Shown: piece after piece, positions 7,826-15,689 of the stretch
Position numbering within the stretch: the stretch's first letter is position 1
Layout of the letters: each line of letters begins with the position of its first letter
Assembly: GCA_034440515.1 (NCBI GenBank)
Contig: JAWXCF010000023.1
Span: 1 to 15,730 of the forward strand
Reading direction: 5' to 3'
From: JAWXCF01 sp034440515
GTDB taxonomy: Bacteria > Bacteroidota > Bacteroidia > CAILMK01
Length of the DNA: 15,730 bases
Notes under the pieces: model-generated
Told to the model about the DNA's origin: nothing
Databases searched by the model: none
What the model saw: only the letters and a program-made list of their open reading frames with translations
Position numbers and translations under genes: made by a program

Positions 7826-9388
7826 ATGAGTAAACAAATTTATGCAAGGAAACCTGTTGCTATGTTTCAAGAGGAAATGCAAAGTAGTGGTCTGAAAAGG
7901 ACACTATCGAAATGGGGACTAACTGCAATAGGTGTAGGTGCCATAATTGGGGCAGGAATATTTGTAATGACGGGAGTAGGCGCGAAAGATTACGCTGGTC
8001 CTGCTTTAGCATTATCATTTATAGTGGCTGGTATAGGTTGCACATTTGCAGCACTTTGTTATGCTGAATTTGCTAGTTTACTACCAGTAGAGGGCTCTGC
8101 TTATGCATATAGTTATGCAACTATGGGCGAATTGTTTGCTTGGATAATAGGTTGGGACTTAATACTTGAATATGCAATGGGCGCTAGTGCAGTTGCTGTG
8201 GCCTGGTCTGGATATCTTAATAAATTTCTTCATTTATTTAATATAAGACTACCAATTTGGTTAATGCACGATTACCTAACTGCACAAAATAAAATAGCAG
8301 AAGCTACAGAGAAAGGGGCAACTGCATTCAGCAATTTAAATCTAGATTATAGTTCACTAGAATTTCCAGAATTCTTCGGAATTAAATTTTCAATCAACCT
8401 ACCAGCATTTTTAATTATTTGGGTGGTTTCACTCATTTTAGTTAGAGGCATTAAAGAGGCTGCCAATACCAATAACTTAATGGTTGTTATTAAACTGGCA
8501 GTAGTATTAATGATAATAGTAGTAGGAGTGCAATATATTAATTATGATAACTGGCACCCATTTATTCCTGAACGTAAAACAATAATACAGGCCGACGGTA
8601 GTAGTCACAATGCATTTGGCTGGTTAGGTGTTATTACAGGTGCTAGCTATATTTTCTTTGCCTATATAGGTTTCGATACAGTATCAACATCAGCAGGTGA
8701 GGCTAAAAATCCTAAAAAAGATGTACCCTTTGGTATCATAGTTTCATTAATAGTTTGTACTGTTCTTTATATTGCAGTGGCCTTAGTATTGACAGGTATG
8801 GTGTCTTATAAAGATTTAGACATAACTGCACCCATTGCTGCTGCTTTCCAGCAACGTGGATTAACTTGGGCAGTCTTTATCATCTCTATTGCTGCTATTG
8901 CAGGTTTAACTAGTGTATTAATAGTAATGCTATTGGGACAAAGCAGAATATTTTATGCCATAAGTAAAGACGGGTTATTACCTCAAAAGACTTTTGGTAC
9001 TTTGCACCCTAAATTCAAAACTCCCTATAAGAGTACATTATTAATTGGTTTTATAGTAAGCATATTTAGCGCATTAACTCCAATAGAAACCATATCTAAA
9101 ATGGCAAATATTGGTACATTGTTAGCGTTTGTGATGGTATGCGCTGCGGTATGGCTAATGAGAAGAAATAATGCTGAGCTTCACAGACCTTTTAGAGCAC
9201 CATTGATAAATATAGTTGCGCCATTAGGCATTTTATCTAATTTGGGAATGATGTTAAGTATGGAAGCAACTAATTGGTATAGACTAATTGGGTGGTTGGG
9301 ACTAGGAATGGTAGTTTACTTCATTTACAGTCAAAAACACAGCAAGTTGGCAAAATATCTATTAGTACATAAAGATACTGGCAAATAA
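7826..9388 (+). CDS. APC-superfamily amino-acid permease (cationic amino-acid transporter type)
   Basis: This 520-residue polytopic membrane protein is an amino acid-polyamine-organocation family permease. The N-terminus carries the family motif GAIIGAGIF at residues 38-46 in the first, broken transmembrane helix. 'YAEFA' near 79-83 and 'GSAYAYSY' at 90-97 are typical of the CAT/YfnA-like branch. About twelve hydrophobic segments can be counted, with a hydrophilic insertion near 150-185 before 'INLPAFLIIWVVSLILV'. The conserved 'FFAYIGFDTVSTSAGEAKNP' region corresponds to helix 6 and the following loop. The family is typically a secondary transporter of basic or neutral amino acids; the substrate cannot be told from sequence alone. 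The upstream 107-bp gap is T-rich with a T9 run and no TAnnTTTG box. The gene ends 28 bp from the convergent glycosyltransferase gene. Confidence 0.93.
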   Translation: MSKQIYARKPVAMFQEEMQSSGLKRTLSKWGLTAIGVGAIIGAGIFVMTGVGAKDYAGPALALSFIVAGIGCTFAALCYAEFASLLPVEGSAYAYSYATMGELFAWIIGWDLILEYAMGASAVAVAWSGYLNKFLHLFNIRLPIWLMHDYLTAQNKIAEATEKGATAFSNLNLDYSSLEFPEFFGIKFSINLPAFLIIWVVSLILVRGIKEAANTNNLMVVIKLAVVLMIIVVGVQYINYDNWHPFIPERKTIIQADGSSHNAFGWLGVITGASYIFFAYIGFDTVSTSAGEAKNPKKDVPFGIIVSLIVCTVLYIAVALVLTGMVSYKDLDITAPIAAAFQQRGLTWAVFIISIAAIAGLTSVLIVMLLGQSRIFYAISKDGLLPQKTFGTLHPKFKTPYKSTLLIGFIVSIFSALTPIETISKMANIGTLLAFVMVCAAVWLMRRNNAELHRPFRAPLINIVAPLGILSNLGMMLSMEATNWYRLIGWLGLGMVVYFIYSQKHSKLAKYLLVHKDTGK

Positions 9389-9416
9389 CAATTTGTTGCT
9401 AGATTGAAAATTAGCT

Positions 9417-10832
9417 TCATTTGCCCCTGCCTTGTACCATAATAAGTACAGTGTAAAATAGAATTTTAATGTCCATTGCTAAGGTCATATTTTCTACATA
9501 GAGTAAATCAAATCGCATTCTCTGTATCATTTCATCTACATTCTCTGCGTACCCATATTTAATTTGCCCCCAACTAGTAATGCCAGGTTTAACCTTAAGT
9601 AAGTGGTAATATTCAGGATTTCTATTGGTAATCTTGTCTATAAAGTATTGTCGCTCTGGTCTTGGGCCAACTAGGCTCATATCACCTTTTATCACGTTGT
9701 AAAACTGGGGAAACTCGTCTATTCTGTATTTCCTCATTATTTTCCCCCATTTGGTTATTCTGGGATCGTTTTCGCTACTAAGTTGAGGCCCCATAGATTC
9801 AGCATCTACGTACATACTTCGAAACTTATATATATAGAATTGTTTTCTATTTTTACCTATACGTATTTGTTTGTATATGATTGGACCTTTGCTGCCTAAC
9901 TTCACCATAAGAGAGATAAATAATAGAAATGGTGAAAATAAAACTAAGAAAAGTGAAGAAAATCCTAGATCGATAATTCGCTTTACATTCTCTTGCCAAG
10001 GAGGCATTAATTCTTTCCTAACCTCTATTAGTGCCGTACCGAATATATACGTCATTTTTACAGATCCAGTTAAAATATCATACACATCTGGCTGTACTTT
10101 AACTTTTACGTTCTCATTTTCTAGTTCAGTCAAAATATTACTTATTAAATGGTGTTCACTTGATTCTACTGCTAAAATGACGTCTTCTATTTTATGATGT
10201 GAGATAATAGAGTTTATTTGTTCCAAGGTTCCTAGACAAGTCAAGTAGTTGTCTAAACCAGTTTGCCGTTTCCCATTAATTTGAACATAACCTTCAAAAA
10301 AGTAGCCTTGACTATATTTATCATTTTCCAGTTCCTTGTATAAATCTAATGCCTTGGCTTCATTTCCAATTAGTAGGGTTTTGAATCCGAATTTTCTGTT
10401 TTTTAATTGATTCTTAATATAGGTTAATTGAATCATTCGAAATAGCATTGTTAGTATAGTCTGTCCTGTAAATAATACTATAAAAGTGTATCTATAACGA
10501 CTACTATCTCGAACCTCGTCATCTAACAAAAGAAAGAAAAATAGTATTAAACTTCCGATAAATGATATGACAAGAATTAATGAAAGTTCTCTCAACCTTG
10601 ACTTCCGAACTATGTCGATATAACTGCCAAATATGAAGTATAATATTACCCAAAATATGGGTATTAATACTATAGCTATTAGATATTTATCGTCAAAAAA
10701 TAGCGGGAACGAATAACCATATTTTTCTGGCTCTACTACTGAGCGCCTATAAATATAAAAAATAGTCCAAGCCAATACAGCTGCAACTAAATCAAAAAAG
10801 ATATAGAAGTATTTTACCTTGACTTTAGTCAA
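9417..10832 (-). CDS. Polyprenyl-phosphate hexose-1-phosphate transferase (WbaP/WcaJ-like sugar transferase)
   Basis: This 471-residue membrane protein probably starts a surface polysaccharide by moving a sugar-1-phosphate from a UDP-sugar to undecaprenyl phosphate. Four hydrophobic helices lie in the first 135 residues, then a Rossmann-like CoA-binding-type domain (about 150-260), then the bacterial sugar transferase domain (about 283-465). That catalytic domain begins with 'KRIIDLGFSSLFLVLFSP', a membrane re-entrant helix, and contains 'YKFRSM' (335-340), 'KYRIDEFPQFYNV' with the D372-E373 pair, and 'MSLVGPRPE' (385-393). The donor sugar is unknown. No ATG or GTG start is available; the frame is closed by a TAA only two codons upstream of a TTG at 10830-10832, so UUG is the most likely start. 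It overlaps the upstream lipoprotein stop by 8 bp and is last in the operon. Confidence 0.92.
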   Translation of the reverse strand: MTKVKVKYFYIFFDLVAAVLAWTIFYIYRRSVVEPEKYGYSFPLFFDDKYLIAIVLIPIFWVILYFIFGSYIDIVRKSRLRELSLILVISFIGSLILFFFLLLDDEVRDSSRYRYTFIVLFTGQTILTMLFRMIQLTYIKNQLKNRKFGFKTLLIGNEAKALDLYKELENDKYSQGYFFEGYVQINGKRQTGLDNYLTCLGTLEQINSIISHHKIEDVILAVESSEHHLISNILTELENENVKVKVQPDVYDILTGSVKMTYIFGTALIEVRKELMPPWQENVKRIIDLGFSSLFLVLFSPFLLFISLMVKLGSKGPIIYKQIRIGKNRKQFYIYKFRSMYVDAESMGPQLSSENDPRITKWGKIMRKYRIDEFPQFYNVIKGDMSLVGPRPERQYFIDKITNRNPEYYHLLKVKPGITSWGQIKYGYAENVDEMIQRMRFDLLYVENMTLAMDIKILFYTVLIMVQGRGK

Positions 10833-11685
10833 TTGAAATTAGCTTAATGTTGTCTAATTGTATATAACCTTGTTCTGGTGTAGTTGCTAAAAAGTAGATC
10901 TTAATGACACCAGAACCACCATTACTTCCTATTTCAGTACCAACATTTATATATACCTTATTCCACTGACCATTAGTTGGGTTAAGTCCCAATAAAGGCT
11001 TTTGGGTGGCTGTATTTCCTGAATTGGATACTTGGAAAATGCCAATTTCTAGTGGTACTGTGTTGCGGTAATCCAATTCTAAATATGCATTCTTACCTAT
11101 TTGTAGGGTGTATGAATTAATAGATATATAACTGAAAAATTCTTTAGCTGGAGTTGTAATTACCATTAGGCTTTTATTTCCTTGCAGTACACTGTCTTTA
11201 TTTGTAGTAATAGTTACAAATGCAGTGTTAGAAGCAGATGTTGATAATGATGAGGCAACTTTCTCAAAGTCTTCTATCCAATTAAATTTTGCAATGGTAC
11301 TGTATTGATAAACAGGAGATACTGTATCTACTTTTCCAGATATTAAATCTATATTGGTACTGTAAGCAGATAGTACAGGGTAGGGTACCCTCACCGTGCT
11401 GGTACCATTTACCTTAACGCCGCCTTGGATTCTTAAATTGGTAGTGCCATTCCTTAAAATGGGAACATTAGCAGGCAATTCAAATGCTCCGATAAAGTTA
11501 TTCTCAGCAAACACCCAGACATCAGTAAACTTACTTATTGAACTGCCCTGATTACTACTGTCTGCGGTTAACCTATTTACAGGTATGTGTATGTATGCAG
11601 GTCTGGGTTCTACTTCATCTTTTATGACACTGCATCCAGAGCAAAAGATTAAAGCTAATAATGTAATTAAGGGTATAATTCTCAT
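10825..11685 (-). CDS. Putative lipoprotein with carbohydrate-binding-like C-terminal domain
   Basis: I do not recognise a named family. The start is set at the ATG at 11683-11685 because it produces a lipoprotein signal (MRIIPLITLLALIFCSGC, lipidation at C18) and overlaps the upstream stop by 4 bp (ATGA); a longer reading from 11748 would add a non-signal-like basic leader. The 286-residue product is beta-rich. Residues about 20-130 look like an Ig-like or beta-sandwich region. The rest, from 'FNWIEDFEKV', has the strand pattern of a jelly-roll carbohydrate-binding module, ending 'GYIQLDNIKLISID', where x-DNI-x-L is the typical last strand. A surface or periplasmic glycan-binding role is inferred, and its place between a sugar dehydrogenase and a sugar transferase gene agrees with this. 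Confidence 0.78.
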   Translation of the reverse strand: MRIIPLITLLALIFCSGCSVIKDEVEPRPAYIHIPVNRLTADSSNQGSSISKFTDVWVFAENNFIGAFELPANVPILRNGTTNLRIQGGVKVNGTSTVRVPYPVLSAYSTNIDLISGKVDTVSPVYQYSTIAKFNWIEDFEKVASSLSTSASNTAFVTITTNKDSVLQGNKSLMVITTPAKEFFSYISINSYTLQIGKNAYLELDYRNTVPLEIGIFQVSNSGNTATQKPLLGLNPTNGQWNKVYINVGTEIGSNGGSGVIKIYFLATTPEQGYIQLDNIKLISID

Positions 11686-12686
11686 AAGCTTACTTTTGCT
11701 TGTAATTCTGCGATTTTTTCTAAAATGGTGTGCGCTATCACCAGACAATCATATCCGTCTGTTAACGAGACAGTAACAGGTTTTCCCTGATTAATAGAAT
11801 CAGCAAATTCGCTTAGTTCAAGAGATATTGCATTATTATCTTCAGCCTTAATAGGGTGATAATTTAGTGCACGTGCGGGCTTTCCGTCACCTGGGTCTAT
11901 TATCATAGTTTCCTCAGTTGCCTCTTCAATAGGTATAAGTTGGAATATGTTGCTTTCCTTTTTATTTAAATCTATACTTAAATAGGCCTGAGGCTGAAAT
12001 ATTCTTATTTTCCGTTCATTCTTCAATGAAACTCTGCTCGCTGTCAAATTAGCCACACAACCATTTTCAAACTCTAACCTTGCATTAGCAATATCAATAT
12101 TTTCACTTATTACACTTACCCCACTTGCACTTATTTGATGTATAGGTGCCTTTACCATACTTAGCACTAAGTCAATATCGTGAATCATTAGGTCTAACAC
12201 AACCGATACATCAGTTCCTCTTGGTTTAAATTCGGAAAGCCTATGGGCTTCAATAAATAGTGGATTCTTAGCAAATTTACTTGCCGCTAATATTGCAGGA
12301 TTAAATCGCTCTACGTGACCCACTTGCCCCAATATGTTAGCAGCATCAGCAGCATTTATTAATTCTTTTGCTTGAGCTGTAGTTTGAGTTATAGGCTTTT
12401 CTACAAAGAAATGCGTGCCTAAACTTATTGCTAGCATACAATACTGATGATGAAAAATAGTAGGAGTAACTATGTCAACTACTTGAACAGCTTTAATTAA
12501 GTCTTCAGCTGATTCAAATGCACGAATTTGATACTTTGTAGCTAGTTCTTTTGTGACTTCAAGATTAATATCGTAAAGTCCAATAAGGTTATAGTTAGGA
12601 TGAGTAGATAGAATATTTAGATGAATTTTACCTAAATGTCCTGCTCCAATAACACCAATGTTTAATTTGTCAAAATTATCTTTCAT
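11682..12686 (-). CDS. Gfo/Idh/MocA-family NAD(P)-dependent oxidoreductase
   Basis: This 334-residue cytoplasmic enzyme oxidises or reduces a sugar or sugar nucleotide. The N-terminal Rossmann fold has GVIGAGHLGKIH, with the GxGxxG glycines at 14, 16 and 19. The family EKP motif is at 96-98, giving the catalytic lysine K97. 'DLMIHDIDL' supplies D165 and H169, the other expected active-site residues. 'GQVGHVERFNPA' (120-131) is a pattern I associate with the branch that includes UDP-GlcNAc 3-dehydrogenases (GnnA/WlbA-like), so a nucleotide-sugar substrate is possible but not established; no partner aminotransferase or acetyltransferase is in the window. The start overlaps the upstream beta-helix gene by 11 bp and the stop overlaps the next lipoprotein by 4 bp, indicating translational coupling. 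Confidence 0.92.
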   Translation of the reverse strand: MKDNFDKLNIGVIGAGHLGKIHLNILSTHPNYNLIGLYDINLEVTKELATKYQIRAFESAEDLIKAVQVVDIVTPTIFHHQYCMLAISLGTHFFVEKPITQTTAQAKELINAADAANILGQVGHVERFNPAILAASKFAKNPLFIEAHRLSEFKPRGTDVSVVLDLMIHDIDLVLSMVKAPIHQISASGVSVISENIDIANARLEFENGCVANLTASRVSLKNERKIRIFQPQAYLSIDLNKKESNIFQLIPIEEATEETMIIDPGDGKPARALNYHPIKAEDNNAISLELSEFADSINQGKPVTVSLTDGYDCLVIAHTILEKIAELQAKVSL

Positions 12687-14088
12687 AGCAACCCAAGTCG
12701 GGCTTTTGGTCTCTAAGTTTTCCTGTTATATCATTAGGGGTCGAATTGACGCCATTTAATAAAATGCCTTTATTTACAGCAGGGCTTAAAGTATCAAGTG
12801 TATAATTTTGATCAAATATGTTTTTAAACTTTGGGTTAATGTTTATATAATTGTTATTAGCAAATTTATTCTTTTGTGCTTTAATAATGCAACTTCTGAA
12901 TAAAGTATCTGACTTACCTGCCCCAGATTTGTTAATATTTAACTCATCGTCTAATGATCCTGTGATGATACAATTATAAAACTCTGCATTTAAGTCATTG
13001 ACTAAGTTGTTAATGATTGTTCCATTTGCATCAACTACTGTAAAATTTGCATTGCTTAAATAAATTGAAGGAGTTCGTTTTTTTGCCACATTTACACTGT
13101 TTTCAAACGTGCAGTGCACATAACTGTAAGTTCCACCATATTCACCAGCTATTATAGCTTGACCACAACTGTAAGCCAATAGATTTTTGCCACTAATACT
13201 GGCAGTATAACCTATAATCCCGACACTGCTCATATTTCTAATGATTGAGTTTTCAATAATCAAATTTGGCGTATTTCTATTATTTGGTAGGCTATCTACC
13301 TCTATACCAACTATCCCATTTTCTATTATAGTATTTTTTATGTAATTGTTGTATGATTTTGGTATGAATCTAATTCCTCCCCATTGGCCGGGAGTAGATT
13401 TATATATGTTTTCAAGTCTATCGCCCGAAAATGTTATGGGCATAGTTGAGCTTCCATTCATAATTACAGTTCCAGCTACCAGAAGTAATGCATTTCTATG
13501 GCCATAAACCTTAGTTCCTGGCAATATGGTTAAGGTGCAATTAGTGGGGACTATGACGACGCCGTCTAATAAATAAGGCTTTCCGCTAATCCAAGTAGTG
13601 TTGCAGGGTACTTGCTCACCATCTCTATATACAGTTACATTCTGTCCATAAGCTTCTAGTATTACTTTCTGAGTAATGCCATTGCTATTAAACAGTATAG
13701 AATCCATTACTACAAATGGATTATTCAAATTAGACGGGTCAATAGTTACTTCTACAAATATGAATGCACTATCGTCTTTTTCGATCTCATAATCCTTAAA
13801 TTCAGTAGTAGCTCTACCGTCTATGTTTAATCTAAAAGCTGAGTTTTGCCCCCCAGCTAGTCTAATTGATGAAATTTTAAGTCCAGCACCAGTAGTATTT
13901 TTAAATAAGAAATTGATGGTGGCTGAGCCTTTTCCAGTAAATACTGTGTCGAATTTTACAGTATCTCTACTAAAACTCAAAAACTCTTGCTTCGGTAACA
14001 GATATTCATTCGTTTTTCTACAAGACAGGGAAAATACTGCATAAGATAGGATTGCCAACGATAAAAATAAAAGTCTGCGCAGATTCAT
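12676..14088 (-). CDS. Lipoprotein with N-terminal Hydin-like domain and right-handed beta-helix
   Basis: The ATG at 14086-14088 is preferred over the adjacent TTG at 14091, giving 470 residues. An MNLRRLLFLSLAILSYAVF signal with a Cys at residue 23 ('FSLSC', a loose lipobox) points to export and lipid anchoring. Residues about 35-150 ('DTVKFDTVFTGKGSATINF', then 'FKNTTGAGLKISSI') resemble ASPM-SPD-2-Hydin-type Ig-like domains. From about 165, short repeated strands with Asn/Ile ladders ('NYIKNTIIENGIVGIEV', 'NLIIENSIIRNMSSVGII', 'FYNCIITGS') fit parallel beta-helix repeats. The tail, 'DQKPDLGCYER', is a common end of secreted beta-helix proteins in this phylum. No lyase active site can be assigned; it may bind or act on polysaccharide. 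It follows comF after 6 bp and overlaps the dehydrogenase by 11 bp. Confidence 0.83.
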   Translation of the reverse strand: MNLRRLLFLSLAILSYAVFSLSCRKTNEYLLPKQEFLSFSRDTVKFDTVFTGKGSATINFLFKNTTGAGLKISSIRLAGGQNSAFRLNIDGRATTEFKDYEIEKDDSAFIFVEVTIDPSNLNNPFVVMDSILFNSNGITQKVILEAYGQNVTVYRDGEQVPCNTTWISGKPYLLDGVVIVPTNCTLTILPGTKVYGHRNALLLVAGTVIMNGSSTMPITFSGDRLENIYKSTPGQWGGIRFIPKSYNNYIKNTIIENGIVGIEVDSLPNNRNTPNLIIENSIIRNMSSVGIIGYTASISGKNLLAYSCGQAIIAGEYGGTYSYVHCTFENSVNVAKKRTPSIYLSNANFTVVDANGTIINNLVNDLNAEFYNCIITGSLDDELNINKSGAGKSDTLFRSCIIKAQKNKFANNNYININPKFKNIFDQNYTLDTLSPAVNKGILLNGVNSTPNDITGKLRDQKPDLGCYER

Positions 14089-14094
14089 CAACTA

Positions 14095-14787
14095 CTAATA
14101 ACGTGAAGCAATTGCCAAAGTTGCAATGCTGATTTGACAATTAGAAAATTTTGATATAATACTTTGGGCACAAGCCTCAATAGTTGCACCTGTAGTTAAT
14201 ACATCATCGACTATAAGTATATGCTTATTGTTTAAATCTGCATTTGGTTGTATGGTAAATACCTCTTTTACATTTAGCCACCTTAGGTAACGTCCACTTC
14301 TGGTTTGTGAGTTTGTATTTATTTCCTTTAATACCGAATTACAATCACTAGGTATATTCAGTATTTCAGCTACACCTTTACTTATCAACTCAGCTTGATT
14401 ATATCCTCTTTTCTTCAATTTCTTTTTATGTAGTGGAATAGGAATTATTACATCATAAGCATTAGGACCATCTTTTAGTATTAAACCCAAATCTCTGCCA
14501 CTTTCTACAGCTAATTTTTGAGCGTTATAATATTTAATGTGATATATCAGTTTCTGCACATTTGTCCCTTTTCTATAGATGTATAATGCATTAGCTTCTT
14601 GTAAATGAAGCCTACCCATCAATCTATTTTTTGCATAATTGCTTGATGAAAGTTCTGTGTAGGTTTTAGCAAAACTATCCTTACAATTTAAGCAAATTTC
14701 AGTTTCTAACAGAATCAAATCTGTAAGGCACAACCTGCAAGCCTTAGGAAATATGAGTCCAATTAAAGATTGTAACCAAACATTCAT
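14095..14787 (-). CDS. ComF-family phosphoribosyltransferase-like protein
   Basis: This 230-residue protein has the two-part ComF plan. A small zinc ribbon uses C17-x2-C20 and C32-x2-C35 ('CRLC' and 'CLNC'). The type I phosphoribosyltransferase fold carries 'IIPIPLHKKKLKKRGYNQAE' (about 114-133), 'TNSQTRSGRYLRW' (158-170) and the PRPP-binding loop 'HILIVDDVLTTGAT' with D194-D195 (about 189-202). ComF/GntX relatives take part in natural DNA uptake in competent species, where ComF supports internalisation of single-stranded DNA; many non-competent bacteria also carry them and their reaction is unknown. It starts 20 bp after the T9SS gene stop and ends 6 bp before the beta-helix ATG, inside a mostly envelope-related operon with no other competence gene visible. 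Confidence 0.94.
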   Translation of the reverse strand: MNVWLQSLIGLIFPKACRLCLTDLILLETEICLNCKDSFAKTYTELSSSNYAKNRLMGRLHLQEANALYIYRKGTNVQKLIYHIKYYNAQKLAVESGRDLGLILKDGPNAYDVIIPIPLHKKKLKKRGYNQAELISKGVAEILNIPSDCNSVLKEINTNSQTRSGRYLRWLNVKEVFTIQPNADLNNKHILIVDDVLTTGATIEACAQSIISKFSNCQISIATLAIASRY

Positions 14788-14807
14788 TGGATAAAGAAAA
14801 AATAAGC

Positions 14808-15638
14808 TTACTCTTTTATAAATTTAGCAGTACCTATCACCGACTCATTGTCAGATAATTGATAAAAGTATAAGCCTTTATTTAAGTTTGAAATGTTAAT
14901 TGAAGCAATACCATTACTTGAACCAGATAATATACCACTAGCTAATTCAACACCATTAACACTATATAATTTATACACTAATGTGCGGTTTACTACATTT
15001 TCTATTCTTATGTTTAAATTATCAACAGCTGGATTTGGATAGCTACTTAAAGTGATATGGTTTTGTTTAGCACTTGATATACTTACAGAATTATCTTTTA
15101 AGATTAGTGATTTAGTCATAGGCCTATCACCAGAACTACCCCCGTTTAAATTTACAGCATTGCAAGTTGTGTATATTGTTACATTACCTACAGTTGTAGC
15201 TGGTGCAGTCCAGTCAAATTTCCAAGAAGCACTAGGACCTTTTATAGGGGCTGTATGGGTAACGTAAGTACCCCCATTGCCTACTGTTTGTGAACCTGTA
15301 CTAGCACCTAGCTTACCAACTATATTATTATTTTGTTTAACTGTAGCTTGGAAACCAGCACCTGCCATCATTTCATCTGCAAAATCTATTGTGATAGAGT
15401 ATTTTGCATTTGCAATATATTTGGTAACCACTGTATTACTAGCATCTCTAACAATAATGTTAATTCCAGGAGAATTTTGAGTTAATTGACCATTATGGCA
15501 ACCACTACCACCACAACTTTGCTCATTAGGAGCGCCAGTGTGTCCTTGAGGTGCGCCGTTAGAGTATGAATTAGCAGCTTGAACGCCAATTAATAAAAAT
15601 CCAAAAGCAATAAGTACGGTATAAAAGGTTTTTTTCAT
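14808..15638 (-). CDS. Secreted T9SS protein with Reeler-like (choice-of-anchor V) domain
   Basis: The start is placed at the ATG 15636-15638, which yields a clear signal peptide (MKKTFYTVLIAFGFLLIGVQA, cleavage near residue 21-22); extending to 15710 adds an unlikely hydrophobic leader. The 276-residue product begins after cleavage with 'GHTGAPNEQSCGGSGCHNG', containing C42-x4-C47-H48, a possible heme-c or metal site. Residues about 55-180 have beta-sandwich patterns ('FDWTAPATTVGNVTIYTTCN', 'NLNGGSSGDRP') like the Reeler/choice-of-anchor V domains of Bacteroidota. Residues 199-276 ('YPNPAVDNLNIRIE' to the terminal 'AKFIKE') form a type A T9SS sorting domain, so the protein should be exported across the outer membrane and attached or released. 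It is the first gene of the leftward operon. Function is unknown. Confidence 0.88.
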   Translation of the reverse strand: MKKTFYTVLIAFGFLLIGVQAANSYSNGAPQGHTGAPNEQSCGGSGCHNGQLTQNSPGINIIVRDASNTVVTKYIANAKYSITIDFADEMMAGAGFQATVKQNNNIVGKLGASTGSQTVGNGGTYVTHTAPIKGPSASWKFDWTAPATTVGNVTIYTTCNAVNLNGGSSGDRPMTKSLILKDNSVSISSAKQNHITLSSYPNPAVDNLNIRIENVVNRTLVYKLYSVNGVELASGILSGSSNGIASINISNLNKGLYFYQLSDNESVIGTAKFIKE

Positions 15639-15662
15639 AAAAAAATAGTAAAGTATATAATT

Positions 15663-15670
15663 CAAAAATA
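15663..15670 (-). promoter_or_regulatory. Candidate -7 box for the six-gene leftward operon
   Basis: On the minus strand this reads TATTTTTG, a match to TAnnTTTG, 24 bp upstream of the ATG at 15638. The upstream region to the window edge is very AT-rich and shows no well-placed TTG -33 element. It is the only such match upstream of the operon within the window. Confidence 0.4.
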
Positions 15671-15672
15671 AT

Positions 15673-15689
15673 AAATGTAAATAACATTT
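15673..15689. repeat. Perfect inverted repeat next to the operon -7 box
   Basis: AAATGT (15673-15678) and ACATTT (15684-15689) are perfect inverted arms separated by AAATA. The repeat sits 2 bp upstream, on the minus strand, of the candidate -7 box, in the spacer region where a regulator would contact the promoter. It may be an operator, or a chance palindrome in AT-rich DNA. Confidence 0.3.

Noticed and set aside
9389..9416. Bidirectional terminator between the convergent permease and transferase genes
   Set aside because: Only 4-5 bp AT-rich arms can be drawn across this region and there is no GC-rich stem or matching T run.
9871..10197. Plus-strand 108-codon frame inside the sugar transferase gene
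   Set aside because: The opposite strand encodes the conserved transferase domain and its linker; the plus frame is a shadow.
11686..11748. N-terminal extension of the second lipoprotein to 11748
   Set aside because: It would bury the lipoprotein signal behind 21 basic residues and enlarge the overlap with the dehydrogenase; the ATG at 11685 gives a signal peptide and a 4-bp ATGA overlap.
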